Shown here one piece after another: positions 47,837 through 57,937 of a stretch of DNA of 64,000 nucleotides. Source of the stretch: Cupriavidus basilensis OR16 (GTDB taxonomy: Bacteria > Pseudomonadota > Gammaproteobacteria > Burkholderiales > Burkholderiaceae). The first letter of the stretch is position 1; each line of letters starts with the position of its first letter. The notes beneath the pieces were generated by a model. That model was not told the origin of the DNA. It saw only the letters and a list, made by a program, of their open reading frames with translations, and ran no database searches. A program made the position numbers and the translations under genes. Where the stretch lies: NCBI RefSeq assembly GCF_000243095.1, contig NZ_AHJE01000007.1, positions 1 through 64,000 on the forward strand, given 5' to 3'.

Positions 47837-48966
47837 CGCAGCACATCCAGTTCGGCGGCGGACGGCAGGTAGGCATCGGTCCACAGGTTGTCGGGGTTGA
47901 TGCGGCCCTTGGTGCCGAAGGCATCCGCCACTTGCGAAGCCATCAGCGACAGGCGCGGCTTGTTGACGCGGCCAAAGCCCTCCGCGCGCGCGTCAGGCGA
48001 CTTGACCACGCTGTCCAGCGCCATCTTCAGGCGCTTGGTCTCGAGCTTCTCGTCGATGATGCCGTCGCGCGCCTTGACCGCCTTGATGCCATCTTCCGGC
48101 TTGGCGATCACGTCCTTGGCCGATTTGGCGAAGGCGCGCAGGAAGGCCTTGACCGCCTCCGGGTTCTTCTTGAGGAAGTCTTCCGAGGCGATCACGGCGT
48201 TGCCATACAGCTTCACGCCGTATTGCGGGTAAGGCAGCACCACGATGTCCTCGTCCTTCACGCCGCGCGCGTTCAGGTTGAGGATGGACGTGAAGGAGAA
48301 GCCGGTGATGGCATCGAGGTCGCCGCGCGTGAGCATGGTCTCGCGCAGGGTCGGGTCCATCGCCTGCCAGTTGAAGCTGGATGCCTGCAGGCCATTGGCC
48401 TTGGCGAAGATCGGGAAGGCGCGGCGGCCGGCGTCGAATACCGGCGCGCCGAGCTTCTTGCCGGCCAGGTCGTGCGGGGCCTTGATGCCGGACTTCTTCA
48501 GCGCCAGCACGGCGGCGGGCGTGTTGTTGTAGACCATCATCACGGCCACCGGCTTGTTCCTTGCATCCGGGTTGTTGCCGTAGAACTCCATCACCGAGGC
48601 CAGGTCGGCGAAGCCCATGTCGTAGGTGCCGGAAGCCACGCGGTTGACCACGTTGCCCGAGCCGTTGCCGGCGTCGATCGACACATCGAGCTTCTCGGCC
48701 TTGTAGTAGCCCTTCTGCTCGCCCAGCAGGAACAGCGCCGACGGGCCCTCAAAGCGCCAGTCGAGCTGGAAGCGGACCTTGGTCTGGGCGTGCGCCTCGC
48801 CGGCAAATTGTGTCGACAGCACCAGGGCGGTGCCTAGCGCCATGCCAAGCTGCAACCAGCGGCGGCGCGCGGTGGACACGCCGGCGCCGGACCTGGCATG
48901 GGCCGGCTGGGCGCCGGCGTGAGCGGCAGTGGCTTCGAACGGGGTGGCGGCACGGAATAGCGGCAT
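47833..48966 (-). CDS. ABC transporter substrate-binding protein, NMT1/THI5-like
   Basis: From ATG 48966, preceded by GGAGAG, it has 377 residues. A long N-terminal leader with STARRRWLQLGMALGTALVL and cleavage after AHAQ could direct Tat or Sec export. The mature part has KVRFQLDWRFEGPSALFLLG and GYYKAEKLDVSIDAGNGSGN, characteristic of the NMT1/THI5-like family that includes thiamine-precursor and alkanesulfonate receptors. It is first in the operon. The real ligand needs binding data. Confidence 0.9.
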   Translation of the reverse strand: MPLFRAATPFEATAAHAGAQPAHARSGAGVSTARRRWLQLGMALGTALVLSTQFAGEAHAQTKVRFQLDWRFEGPSALFLLGEQKGYYKAEKLDVSIDAGNGSGNVVNRVASGTYDMGFADLASVMEFYGNNPDARNKPVAVMMVYNNTPAAVLALKKSGIKAPHDLAGKKLGAPVFDAGRRAFPIFAKANGLQASSFNWQAMDPTLRETMLTRGDLDAITGFSFTSILNLNARGVKDEDIVVLPYPQYGVKLYGNAVIASEDFLKKNPEAVKAFLRAFAKSAKDVIAKPEDGIKAVKARDGIIDEKLETKRLKMALDSVVKSPDARAEGFGRVNKPRLSLMASQVADAFGTKGRINPDNLWTDAYLPSAAELDVLR

Positions 48967-49105
48967 TGAACTCTCTCCAGTTAGTCGTCTTCCTGGATAG
49001 TTCGTCTGCAAGGCGCGTGCCATGCAAACACGCACCACGATGGGGCTGATACGCCACCTATTGTCGAACCAAATTCGTGCGGCCGAATGGTCCAGTGCAC
49101 TTTGC

Positions 49106-49133
49106 CGCGAAGCATTGTCGACAATGCTTCGCG
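49106..49133. promoter_or_regulatory. 28-bp perfect palindrome
   Basis: CGCGAAGCATTGTC (49106-49119) followed at once by its exact reverse complement GACAATGCTTCGCG. It lies 18 bp downstream of the atmA stop codon and about 140 bp upstream of the binding-protein start. It could be a bidirectional terminator without T tract, or an operator for the ABC operon. A second ATTGTCGA is at 49060-49067. Confidence 0.65.
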
Positions 49134-49151
49134 CTCCGGGCTAGTGCCGCG

Positions 49152-51047
49152 TCAGGCGTCCTGGGTCGCGTCGCCCGCTTCGATGGCCAGCGCGGCATCC
49201 TCAACGGGGGCCTCGCTCTCGGCCGCGCTGCGCGCCTGGATGCGCCACATCTCGGCGTAGCGGCCGTCGAGCCGCATCAAGTCGGCATGGGTGCCGCGCT
49301 CGATGATGCGGCCGTGGTCCATCACCAGGATCTGGTCGGCATGCACCACGGTTGAGAGCCGGTGCGCGATCAGCAGCGTGGTGCGGTTCTGCGCGAGCCG
49401 CATCAGCTCGGCCTGGATGGCCTGCTCGGTGCGCGAGTCGAGCGCCGAGGTGGCTTCGTCGAAGACCAGGATGGGCGGGTTCTTGAGCAGCGTGCGGGCG
49501 ATGGCCACGCGCTGCTTCTCCCCGCCCGACAGCTTGAGGCCGCGCTCGCCCACCGGCGTGTCGTAACCCTGCGGCAGCTCGCGGATGAAGGTGTCGATCT
49601 GGGCCGCGCGCGCGGCCTCGATGACCTCGTCGCGGCTGGCGTCGGGGCGGCCATAGGCGATGTTGTAGTAGATGCTGTCATTGAACAGCACGGTGTCCTG
49701 CGGCACGATGCCGATGGCGCGGCGCAGGCTGTCCTGGGTAATCGAGCGGATATCCTGGCCGTCGATCTCGATAGCGCCGCTGCTCACGTCATAGAAGCGG
49801 AACAGCAGCCGCGCCAGCGTTGACTTGCCCGAACCGCTGTGGCCCACTACCGCGGTCGTGGTGCCGGCGGCAATGGTGAAGTCCACCTCCTCGAGGATCA
49901 CGCGGTTGCTCTCGTAGCCAAAGCCGACATGGTTGAACCGCACCGCCGCACCCTGCACACGCAATGCGGCGGCGCCCGGCGCATCGGCCACTTCGCGGTT
50001 GGTGCCCAGCAACACGAACATGCGGTCCATGTCGGTGGTGGCCTGCTTGATCTCGCGGTAGATCACGCCGAGGAAGTTCAGCGGGATGTATAGCTGGATC
50101 ATCAAGGTGTTCACCAGCACCAGGTCGCCCAGCGTGAGCTTGCCCGCCGCCACGCCCACGGTGGCGCGCCACAGGATCAGGATCAGGCCGGTGGCGATGA
50201 TGGCCTGCTGGCCGAAGTTCAGGAACGACAGCGAGTTTTGCGAGCGGATCGCCGCGTTGCGGTACTTGCGCAGGTTCTCGTCATAGCGGCCAGCCTCGTA
50301 CTCCTCGTTGCCGAAATACTTGACGGTCTCGAAATTGAGCAGGGAATCGATCGCCTTCTGGTTGGCGCGCGAATCCAGCTCATTCATCTTGCGCCGGAAG
50401 TGCGTGCGCCACTCGGTCACCACGATGGTGAACACGATATAGCTCACCAGCGCGCAGCCCGTGATGGCGGCGAACCAGATGTCGTAGTGCAGGATGAAGA
50501 AGCCCATCACCAGCCCCATCTCGACCAGGGTCGGCAGGATGCTGTAGAGCGAGTAGGAGATCAGCGACTGGATGCCGCGCGTGCCGCGCTCGATGTCGCG
50601 GCTCATGCCGCCGGTCTGGCGGTCCAGGTGAAAGCGCAGCGACAGCGCATGCAGGTGGCGGAACACCTGCAAGGCGATCTCGCGCACCGCGCTCTGCGTG
50701 ACCTTGGAGAACAGGATCTCGCGCAATTCGGTAAACAGCGTGCCCGACAAGCGCAGTATCCCGTAGGCAACGATCAGCCCCACCGGCACCACCAGCAGCG
50801 CGGTCGCGCTGCCGGCGGGGACATTCATGTTGTCCACCAGCTTCTTCATCAGGACCGGCACGCCCAGGTTGGCCACCTTGGCCGCCACCAGGCACACCAG
50901 CGCCAGGATCACGCGCCACTTGTAGTGCCAGACATAGGGCAACAGGTTGCGCACAGTCTGCCAATCGCTGCGGGGATCGTTGGATTTGCCAAAGAGGGAA
51001 GAAGGCTGGGCGGGGGACGGCTCGGCCGACGTAGAGTAGCGTCGCAT
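49152..51047 (-). CDS. atmA: Atm1-type ABC half-transporter (AtmA-like)
   Basis: Homodimeric exporter of the Atm1/ABCB7 family, with an N-terminal membrane domain of six helices and a C-terminal ATPase. The family hallmark [20 protein letters not shown] lies near residue 245. The ATPase shows [49 protein letters not shown] and [14 protein letters not shown]. In C. metallidurans AtmA is known to affect nickel and cobalt resistance; glutathione-bound metal or Fe-S precursors are plausible substrates here. 631 residues, divergent from the thioesterase gene. Confidence 0.88.
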   Translation of the reverse strand: MRRYSTSAEPSPAQPSSLFGKSNDPRSDWQTVRNLLPYVWHYKWRVILALVCLVAAKVANLGVPVLMKKLVDNMNVPAGSATALLVVPVGLIVAYGILRLSGTLFTELREILFSKVTQSAVREIALQVFRHLHALSLRFHLDRQTGGMSRDIERGTRGIQSLISYSLYSILPTLVEMGLVMGFFILHYDIWFAAITGCALVSYIVFTIVVTEWRTHFRRKMNELDSRANQKAIDSLLNFETVKYFGNEEYEAGRYDENLRKYRNAAIRSQNSLSFLNFGQQAIIATGLILILWRATVGVAAGKLTLGDLVLVNTLMIQLYIPLNFLGVIYREIKQATTDMDRMFVLLGTNREVADAPGAAALRVQGAAVRFNHVGFGYESNRVILEEVDFTIAAGTTTAVVGHSGSGKSTLARLLFRFYDVSSGAIEIDGQDIRSITQDSLRRAIGIVPQDTVLFNDSIYYNIAYGRPDASRDEVIEAARAAQIDTFIRELPQGYDTPVGERGLKLSGGEKQRVAIARTLLKNPPILVFDEATSALDSRTEQAIQAELMRLAQNRTTLLIAHRLSTVVHADQILVMDHGRIIERGTHADLMRLDGRYAEMWRIQARSAAESEAPVEDAALAIEAGDATQDA

Positions 51048-51247
51048 ACGTTAGAATTCGGGCGAATATGCGATTGTGGCAGAGATCGGCTTTGTTAGCC
51101 GGCGCCACGCCGTTTATCCCCGTCACGGCACCGCCGCGACGCCCGGACTGCACGGCGGCAAGGTCACTCCGGCATGCGCACCGGCGCGCCGGCACCCCGC
51201 CGCGGCCCTTGCTGCCCCGCCCCAACCCTATCCAGCCTCAAGCCATC

Positions 51248-51652
51248 ATGAATCAAGCCAACGTCCTCCCCTGCCTCCCCCCTGGCAAGAATCCCGCCCT
51301 GCGCGTGGTCCCGATGCCGGCGGACGCCAACGTGCACGGCGACGTGTTCGGGGGCTGGATCATGGCCCAGGTGGACATTGCCGGCTCGATCCCGGCGGTG
51401 GAACGCGCCCAGGGCCGCGTGGCCACGGTGGCGGTGAACTCCTTCCTGTTCAAGCATCCGGTCTTTGTCGGCGACCTGGTGAGCTTCTATGCGGATATCG
51501 AAAAGACGGGGCGCACCTCGATCACCGTGTCCGTGGAGGTCTATGCGCAGCGCATGCGCCAAAGCAACGAGATCGTCAAGGTGACGGAAGCCACCCTGAC
51601 CTATGTGGCGACGGACGACGCAAGGCAACCGCGGGTGTTGCCCGCGCTATAA
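51248..51652 (+). CDS. YciA-family acyl-CoA thioesterase
   Basis: Hotdog-fold enzyme that hydrolyses acyl-CoA. From ATG 51248 it has 134 residues with NVHGDVFGGWIMAQVDIAGS (active-site aspartate segment), HPVFVGDLVSFYADIEKTGR and ITVSVEVYAQRM. An upstream in-frame start adds 60 unrelated residues. It is divergent from atmA by about 200 bp. Confidence 0.9.
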   Translation: MNQANVLPCLPPGKNPALRVVPMPADANVHGDVFGGWIMAQVDIAGSIPAVERAQGRVATVAVNSFLFKHPVFVGDLVSFYADIEKTGRTSITVSVEVYAQRMRQSNEIVKVTEATLTYVATDDARQPRVLPAL

Positions 51653-51815
51653 ACGGCCGCGCCTGAAGCCCGCTCCCCGGCCAGGCATGCCTGGCCGGGC
51701 GCCGGCGTGGGGGATCCGCGTCTGCCCTGAACTCCCGCAAAAAATACAGAAATAGCAGAATATCCGCTAGCACATTCAGACTTGTCCGATTGCTTTGCCT
51801 CGCCATATCCCTTTA

Positions 51816-51836
51816 AATGTGAATGATTATCATTTG
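51816..51836. promoter_or_regulatory. Fur box upstream of the TonB-dependent receptor
   Basis: AATGATTATCATT (51822-51834) is a perfect 6-1-6 palindrome within a longer Fur-like stretch, 19 bp before the receptor start codon. Iron-dependent repression of the receptor and piuC is inferred. Confidence 0.8.
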
Positions 51837-51853
51837 CATTAAAGGGGCATTGA

Positions 51854-54019
51854 ATGCGTTCGTACATCAGGTCAGCCGCGCTGCCGCCGCGGCGCCCACT
51901 CGCTTCCGTCGTCCTGGCGGCGGCCTGCGCTACACCGGTCCTGGCAGACGATTTGCAGCGACAAGGCAAACACATCGAACTGGCACCTGTCACGGTCACG
52001 GGAACGCAAGCACCCAGTTCCAAGGTTGAAGGCTCCGGCTCGGCCAAATACGCGGCACCGCTGCTCGATACGCCCCAGACCATCACGGTGGTACCGCAGC
52101 ATGTGCTGGAGGAGCAGAACGCCTTGAGCTTGCGGCAGGCGCTTTCCAACGTTTCCGGCATCACCTTCAACGCCGGCGAGGGCGGCGGCGGCTCCGGCGA
52201 CAGCATCAATATCCGCGGCTTCAGCGCCAACGCGAACATGCAGATCGACGGCCTGCGCGACAGCGGGCAGAACAACCGCTCCGACCTCTTCAACCTCGAA
52301 GCGGTCGAAGTGATCAAGGGGCCGAATTCGGTCTTCGGCGGCGCCGGCACTACCGGTGGCAGCATCAACATGATCAGCAAGCAACCCAAGGCGGACAGGT
52401 TCACGCATGTGGGCGGCGGGGTCGGCACGGCCCGTTTCCGACGCCTGACCCTGGACACCAACCAGCCGCTGCCGTGGGGCGAGAACGCGGCAGTCGTCCG
52501 CCTGAACCTGATGGCGCACGAAAATGACGTGCCCGGGCGCGACGCCCTTGAACGCCGCCTCGCGCCGACGCGCCTGACGCTGAGCTATTTCCACCAGAGC
52601 GACGACAACCTGCCCGACTACGGCGTGCCGGCGCTGAACGGCCAGCGGCTCGCGGGCGTCAGCCGGCACAGCTACTTTGGCTGGCGCAACGTGGACCGGG
52701 AGAACATCGCCACCGATGCGGCCACCGTCAAGTTCGAACACGAGTTCAACGACAACCTCAAGCTGCAGAACCTGACCCGCTATTCGCACCTGCACCGCGA
52801 CACCGTGATCTCGGCCTCGCACGTGAACCAGAGAGGGCTGCCGCCAGGCCGCTACCTGCCGGCAGGGCCGCAGGGCTATGGCCGCGACTCGGCCACCGAG
52901 CTGTGGATCAACCAGACCAACCTCACCAGCCGCTTCGCCACCTTGGGGCTGGGACACACCCTGGTCAGCGGCTTCGAGATCTCACGCGAGACCTACAACC
53001 GGACCACCTACTCCTACAATCTCGCCAAATACTATCCCGCCAACGGCTTCGACCTCTCCAACCCGCCAGGCTACTGGAGCGCGCCCACCGACCGGCGCGA
53101 CAGCGCGCGCAACAAGACGTGGCTTGACGTCAAGGCGCTGTACGCGCTTGACACCATCGCCCTGGGCAAGCACTGGGATCTGAACCTCGGCCTGCGCTAC
53201 GACTGGATAGATGGCAGCGCCGAGAGCACGCCGCTGGGCAAGTCAACCGACCGCGCGGACAGCACCACCAACCAGCTCAGCAGCCGGGCGGGACTGGTGT
53301 TCAAGCCCACCGACAACGGCAGGATCTATTTCGCCTACGGCACGTCCTTCAACCCGTCCGCCGAGTTCCTGGTCAGCACCGGCTCGGGCGTGAGCAAAGC
53401 CACGGGGGACTTGGCGCCCGAGAAAAACAAGACCTATGAGCTCGGCAGCAAATGGGAGTTCATGGAGCGGCGCCTGGGGCTGAACGCGGCGCTGTTCCAA
53501 GTCGACAAGGACAACACGCGCGAGCGCCTCGCCGATGGCAGCTACGCCCTGGCCGGCGAGCAGCGCGTGCGCGGCGTCGAGCTGGGCGCGGCTGGCAAGG
53601 TGACGCCGAACTGGGACGTTTTCGCCAACTACACTTACCTGAACAGCAAGACGCTCAAGTCACTGTCTCTGCCCGAGCGCGAAGGCAAGGCCCTGGCCAA
53701 CACACCGGCGCACTCCTTCAGCCTGTGGACCACCTACCAGCTCCCCGCGGGCTGGACGCTGGGCTACGGGGCGCGCTTCATCGGCAGGCGCAACGTGACG
53801 TCAGTGGGGGACGGCATGCTCGGCGCCTACCTGGTGCACAACGCCATGCTCGGCTATGCGCCGAACAAGAACCTCAAGTTCCAGCTCAACGTCGACAACC
53901 TGTTCAACAAGGCCTATGTGGAGCGGGTGCGCCAGACGCTCGGCAGCGCATCGCGCTCGTCCGCGATCGAGTATGGCGATGGCCGGTTCGCAGTGCTGTC
54001 GGCCGTCTACTCCTTCTAA
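51854..54019 (+). CDS. TonB-dependent siderophore receptor (Fiu/PiuA-like)
   Basis: Outer-membrane siderophore receptor. The 721-residue precursor has a signal peptide ([16 protein letters not shown]), a TonB box-like region ([12 protein letters not shown]), a plug domain with [16 protein letters not shown] and [17 protein letters not shown], and a 22-strand barrel ending in the terminal phenylalanine (AVLSAVYSF). Similarity to catecholate receptors such as Fiu is by overall organisation; the ligand is inferred. A Fur box lies just upstream and piuC follows 52 bp downstream, a common pairing. Confidence 0.92.
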   Translation: MRSYIRSAALPPRRPLASVVLAAACATPVLADDLQRQGKHIELAPVTVTGTQAPSSKVEGSGSAKYAAPLLDTPQTITVVPQHVLEEQNALSLRQALSNVSGITFNAGEGGGGSGDSINIRGFSANANMQIDGLRDSGQNNRSDLFNLEAVEVIKGPNSVFGGAGTTGGSINMISKQPKADRFTHVGGGVGTARFRRLTLDTNQPLPWGENAAVVRLNLMAHENDVPGRDALERRLAPTRLTLSYFHQSDDNLPDYGVPALNGQRLAGVSRHSYFGWRNVDRENIATDAATVKFEHEFNDNLKLQNLTRYSHLHRDTVISASHVNQRGLPPGRYLPAGPQGYGRDSATELWINQTNLTSRFATLGLGHTLVSGFEISRETYNRTTYSYNLAKYYPANGFDLSNPPGYWSAPTDRRDSARNKTWLDVKALYALDTIALGKHWDLNLGLRYDWIDGSAESTPLGKSTDRADSTTNQLSSRAGLVFKPTDNGRIYFAYGTSFNPSAEFLVSTGSGVSKATGDLAPEKNKTYELGSKWEFMERRLGLNAALFQVDKDNTRERLADGSYALAGEQRVRGVELGAAGKVTPNWDVFANYTYLNSKTLKSLSLPEREGKALANTPAHSFSLWTTYQLPAGWTLGYGARFIGRRNVTSVGDGMLGAYLVHNAMLGYAPNKNLKFQLNVDNLFNKAYVERVRQTLGSASRSSAIEYGDGRFAVLSAVYSF

Positions 54020-54071
54020 CGCTACGCGCCGGGGTCGCCGCAGCCGATGCCCCCGGCCCAGGGTCAGCCAA

Positions 54072-54755
54072 ATGATGATTCACATACCCGGCGTACTGAC
54101 GCCGGAACAGGTGCGGGAAAGCGTAAGCCTGCTGACGCAGGCCGACTGGGCCGACGGCAAGGCGACCGCGGGATTCCAGTCCTCCCTCGCCAAGGACAAT
54201 CTGCAATTGCCGCACGACTCCCCGCAGGGCAGGCACATCGCCGCGATGATCGAGCAGGCCCTGCGGCGCCATCCCCTGTTCTTCTCGGCGGCACTGCCGG
54301 CCAGGATCTACCCCAAGCTGTTCAACGCTTACGCGGGCGGACAATCGTTCGGCACCCATGTCGACAATGCCATCCGCTACCTTCCCGACGGCTCGGACAG
54401 CATCCGCACGGATATCTCGGCCACGCTCTTCCTGTGCGGGCCCGACGACTACGACGGCGGCGAGCTGATCGTCGAAGACACCTATGGGACGCACGCGGTC
54501 AAGCTACCCGCCGGCGACATGATCCTGTATCCGGCTTCCAGCCTGCACCGTGTCAGCCCGGTGACCCGGGGTACGCGGCTATGCGCATTCTTCTGGATCC
54601 AGAGCCTGCTGCGGGACGCCCGCCAGCGTGCGCTCCTGTTCGACCTGGACACCACCATCCAGGATATCGGGCATGCGCTTGGCCATGGACACGCCACCGT
54701 GGTGCGCCTCACCGGCGTCTACCACAACCTGCTGCGCGAATGGGCGACGCCCTGA
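54072..54755 (+). CDS. piuC: PiuC-like Fe2OG PKHD-type hydroxylase
   Basis: Fe(II)/2-oxoglutarate hydroxylase found beside PiuA/Fiu receptors. From ATG 54072 ([20 protein letters not shown]) it has 227 residues with iron ligands in [14 protein letters not shown] (HxD near residue 97) and [14 protein letters not shown] (distal H and the 2-oxoglutarate arginine). It is downstream of the receptor in one iron-regulated unit. Its natural substrate is not known. Confidence 0.92.
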   Translation: MMIHIPGVLTPEQVRESVSLLTQADWADGKATAGFQSSLAKDNLQLPHDSPQGRHIAAMIEQALRRHPLFFSAALPARIYPKLFNAYAGGQSFGTHVDNAIRYLPDGSDSIRTDISATLFLCGPDDYDGGELIVEDTYGTHAVKLPAGDMILYPASSLHRVSPVTRGTRLCAFFWIQSLLRDARQRALLFDLDTTIQDIGHALGHGHATVVRLTGVYHNLLREWATP

Positions 54756-54841
54756 CCTTGGCCTCGGCCTTGATGCCGCGCGAATGGCGGCAGCTGAAGG
54801 GGGCGGGCCATCTGCCATAGCGGCCAGGGACGCCCGCACGC

Positions 54842-55618
54842 TCAACTGAAGCGCGAGAAGTCCGGGCGGCGCTTCTCGAAGAACGCCTTGAAGGCTTCCT
54901 TGGCTTCCGGCGCCTGCAGCATGCGCCGGAACACCTCGCCCTCCTCCGCCATCTTCGCCTGCACGGCAGCCTTGTCGTTGCCCTTCATCAGCCGCTTGGT
55001 CTCCCGCAGCGACGAAGCCGGCAGCGCCGCCAGCTTGCGCGCCTGCTGCAGCGCGAACTCGTTGAGCTCCGCCACCGGCAGCACGCGCGTGGCCAGACCG
55101 ATCTGCAGCGCTTCCTGCGCGCTGAAGGCTTCGCCCAGCATCAGTTTCTCGGCGGCGCGCTGGTGACCCAGCAGGCGCGGCAACAGCATGCTCGACGCCG
55201 CCTCCGGGCACAGGCCCAACTGCACGAATGGCAGCGACAGCCTGGCCGTCTCGGAGACATAGACCAGGTCGCAATGCAGCAGCATGGTGGTGCCGACGCC
55301 CACCGCCGGGCCGCTCACGGCCGCCACCAGCGGCTTGCTGGCCTGGCTGATCTGCTGCAGGAACTGGAACACCGGCGCCGGTTGCTCGCCCTCGCCCGAG
55401 GTGGGCGGGCGCTGCATGAAGTCCTCCAGGTCGTTGCCGGCGGTGAACACTTCCGGCTTGCCGCGGATCACGATCACGCGTACGGCGGGGTCGGCATCGG
55501 CGGCGCGCAGCGCGTCGGCCATGGCCTGGTACATCGCCGCCGTGATGGCGTTCTTCTTGTCGAGGCGATCGAACTCAAGGGTCAGGATGCCTTGTTCGAT
55601 GGTGGTCAGGATGCTCAT
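54842..55618 (-). CDS. Enoyl-CoA hydratase/isomerase family protein
   Basis: 258-residue crotonase-fold protein, last gene of the beta-oxidation operon. It shows the CoA-binding AGNDLEDFM near residue 60, the oxyanion-hole segment VSGPAVGVGTTMLLHCDLVY and LGLCPEAASSMLLPRL. The glutamate pair of classical hydratases is not fully matched (ELG.. is replaced by QLGLCPEAA), so an isomerase or another substrate range is possible. It is separated from degV by about 50 bp. Confidence 0.85.
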   Translation of the reverse strand: MSILTTIEQGILTLEFDRLDKKNAITAAMYQAMADALRAADADPAVRVIVIRGKPEVFTAGNDLEDFMQRPPTSGEGEQPAPVFQFLQQISQASKPLVAAVSGPAVGVGTTMLLHCDLVYVSETARLSLPFVQLGLCPEAASSMLLPRLLGHQRAAEKLMLGEAFSAQEALQIGLATRVLPVAELNEFALQQARKLAALPASSLRETKRLMKGNDKAAVQAKMAEEGEVFRRMLQAPEAKEAFKAFFEKRRPDFSRFS

Positions 55619-55671
55619 GAAATCGTCTTCTCCTTACTGCTTGGTTGACTTGTCCGCGCGCCGAAACGCGT

Positions 55672-56628
55672 TCATTCGAACGCTGGCGGATTCTCGCAAA
55701 GATAGCTCATCCCGAAGGCCTTTGCGCCGACATTGAGCGCCACCGTCAGGCTCATCGGCGCCAGCATCAGCTCCACGCCATGCTGCTGCGCGGTGCGCGC
55801 GAGCGACTGGTAGGCAGGCAACGCTTGAATCGTCTCGGGCGGCCCCGCATAGCTCAGCGATACCACCGGGCTCTGCAAGCGGCCGCTGCGGATGCATTGC
55901 TCCGCATGCGCCATCACGCGGCGCATGCCTTCGTCCGCGCCACGCGCCTTGGCCACCGGTTCGGTCTGGCCGCGATGCATATGCACGATGGGGCGGATAT
56001 TGAACGCGCTGCCGAGCATGTAGCGGCCCCAGGTGATGCTGTTCTCGCCTTTGTGCTTGGCCCGTGTGTACATGTACAGCAACTCGTCGGGCACCAGGAA
56101 CATATGCGCGGCGTCGCGCAGGCGTGTCTCCACGGCCTCCACCACCGCCTGCGCGCTGGCGCCGCCGCCCAGCATGCGCGCGGCCTCGCGCACGATCAGC
56201 GCCTGGCCCGGGCCGATCGCGCCGGTGTCGATCACGGTGAGCTCGAACAGGCCGGTGCGGCCCGCATCCTTGCGCGCCTTGAAGCTCTTGGCCACGGTGC
56301 CGACCACGGCGCCCGAGGCATGCGCGTACAGCTTGCTGCGGCTGCTGGCGATGGTGAGCAGCAACGCGCGGTCGCATGAGGTCACCACGTGCTTGAGCAG
56401 GTGGTCTTCGATCTCGCGCTCGAGCAAGGGAATGGATTCGGCGTAGTGGTCCTGCTTGCCGACCAGGTACTGCTGGTAGAGCGACGGCAAGGCCGGCTCG
56501 TCGCGCACATCGGCCACAAAGCGGTCGCCCGCGCGAATGCGGAACGGTACCGTGCGCACGCCAAGTTCAGCCATCAGCGCGCGCGGCATGTCGCACGCAG
56601 CGTCGGCCAGGATGAGTGTCTCCTGCAT
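55672..56628 (-). CDS. DegV family protein
   Basis: Fatty-acid-binding DegV fold. The 318-residue protein begins ETLILADAACDMPRALMAEL, and has SIPLLEREIEDHLLKH, LTIASSRSKLYAHA and the C-terminal GVELMLAPMSLTVALNVG AKAFG region. In Gram-positive bacteria the related FakB presents fatty acids to a kinase; no kinase partner is in the window. Its place between thiolase and hydratase genes suggests a link to fatty-acid handling. Confidence 0.85.
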   Translation of the reverse strand: MQETLILADAACDMPRALMAELGVRTVPFRIRAGDRFVADVRDEPALPSLYQQYLVGKQDHYAESIPLLEREIEDHLLKHVVTSCDRALLLTIASSRSKLYAHASGAVVGTVAKSFKARKDAGRTGLFELTVIDTGAIGPGQALIVREAARMLGGGASAQAVVEAVETRLRDAAHMFLVPDELLYMYTRAKHKGENSITWGRYMLGSAFNIRPIVHMHRGQTEPVAKARGADEGMRRVMAHAEQCIRSGRLQSPVVSLSYAGPPETIQALPAYQSLARTAQQHGVELMLAPMSLTVALNVGAKAFGMSYLCENPPAFE

Positions 56629-56777
56629 CTTGTTGTTTCCTCCCTGTCAGGTGAGCCGCATCGAGGCGGCAGCTGTCTCCTTGTGATGGCACTGCCCTCT
56701 TCACCTGATTGAGAGTCGGGGAGATGGATCACGCGGCGCACGCTGCCCGCCCGCGATCCAACGCCCCAGTGGCGCGT

Positions 56778-57916
56778 TTAAACGCGCTCGAAGATGCCTG
56801 CCGCGCCCATGCCCGTGCCGACGCACATGGTGACCATGCCGTACTTCAGGTTGTTACGGCGCAGCGCGTGCACCACGGTGGCCGAACGGATCGCACCGGT
56901 GCGCCCAGCGGGTGCCCAGGGCGATGGCGCCGCCCATCTGGTTGACCTTGGCCGGGTCCAGCTGCAGGTCGCGCATCACCGCCAGCGACTGCGCGGCGAA
57001 GGCTTCGTTGAGCTCGATCCAGTCCATCTGGTCCTGCGTGAGGCCGGCTGCCTTGAGCGCCGCGGGAATCGCTTCCTTGGGACCGATGCCCATGATCTCG
57101 GGCGGCACGCCGCGCACCGCGAACGACACGAAGCGCGCCAGCGGCACCAGGTTGAACTGCTTGAGGATCTTTTCCGAAACCAGGATCAGCGCGCCCGCGC
57201 CGTCGGAGGTCTGCGAGCTGTTGCCGGCGGTGACGCTGCCCTTGTTGGCAAACACCGGGCGCAGCTTGCCCAGGCCTTCGATCGAGGTTTCCGGACGCGG
57301 GCCTTCGTCGAGCGAGAGGGTGCGCGTCTTCACCTCGACCTGGCCGCTGGCCAGGTTGGGGAATTTCTCGACGATGTCCACCGGGGTGATCTCGTCCTTG
57401 AACTCGCCGGCCTGCTGCGCGCGAATGGCCTTCTGGTGCGAGGCGAGCGAGAAAGCATCCTGGTCTTCGCGGCTGACCTGCCATTTCTGCGCGACCTTCT
57501 CGGCCGTCAGGCCCATGCCGTAGGCGATGCCGATGTTCTCGTCGCGCTCGAAGATGGCCGGCGACATCGACGGCGAGTTGCCCATCATCGGCACCATGCT
57601 CATCGATTCCACGCCAGCGGCGATCATCACATCCGACTCGCCCACACGGATGCGGTCCGCGGCCATGGCCACGGCCGACAGGCCGGAGGCGCAGAAGCGG
57701 TTGACGGTGATGCCACCCACGGTGTTCGGCAGGCCCGACAGCAGCGCGCCAATGCGCGCGACGTTCGGGATCGAGGTTGGGCACCTGCGCCACCGCCGCG
57801 CGCAGGATGGTGGCCAGCAGGTCGTCAGGGCGTGTGTTCTTGTACGCGCCCTTGGGTGCCTTGCCGATCGGCGTGCGGGTCGCGGCAACGATGTATGCGT
57901 CTTGCAGTTGTTTCAT
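56778..57916 (-). pseudogene. fadA: Acetyl-CoA acyltransferase (thiolase, FadA-like), damaged at three places
   Basis: Final beta-oxidation thiolase. ATG 57916 gives MKQLQDAYIVAATRTPIGKA and, up to VPNLDP, a normal start. The next family residues (about 20, containing the EDAIIGC... segment) are absent, and another frame continues with NVARIGALLSGLPNTVGG at about 57768. The active-site cysteine lies in GITVNRFCASGLSAVAM, and LNEAFAAQSLAVMRDLQLDP is intact. Near 56914 and 56901 a single C is missing each (GGCCACC reads GGCACC; GCGCCACC reads GCGCACC). Restoring both gives GHPLGATGAIRSATVVHALR to a stop at 56778. As written no functional enzyme is encoded. Confidence 0.88.
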
Positions 57917-57937
57917 GATGTCGGTTCCTCGCTTGCC

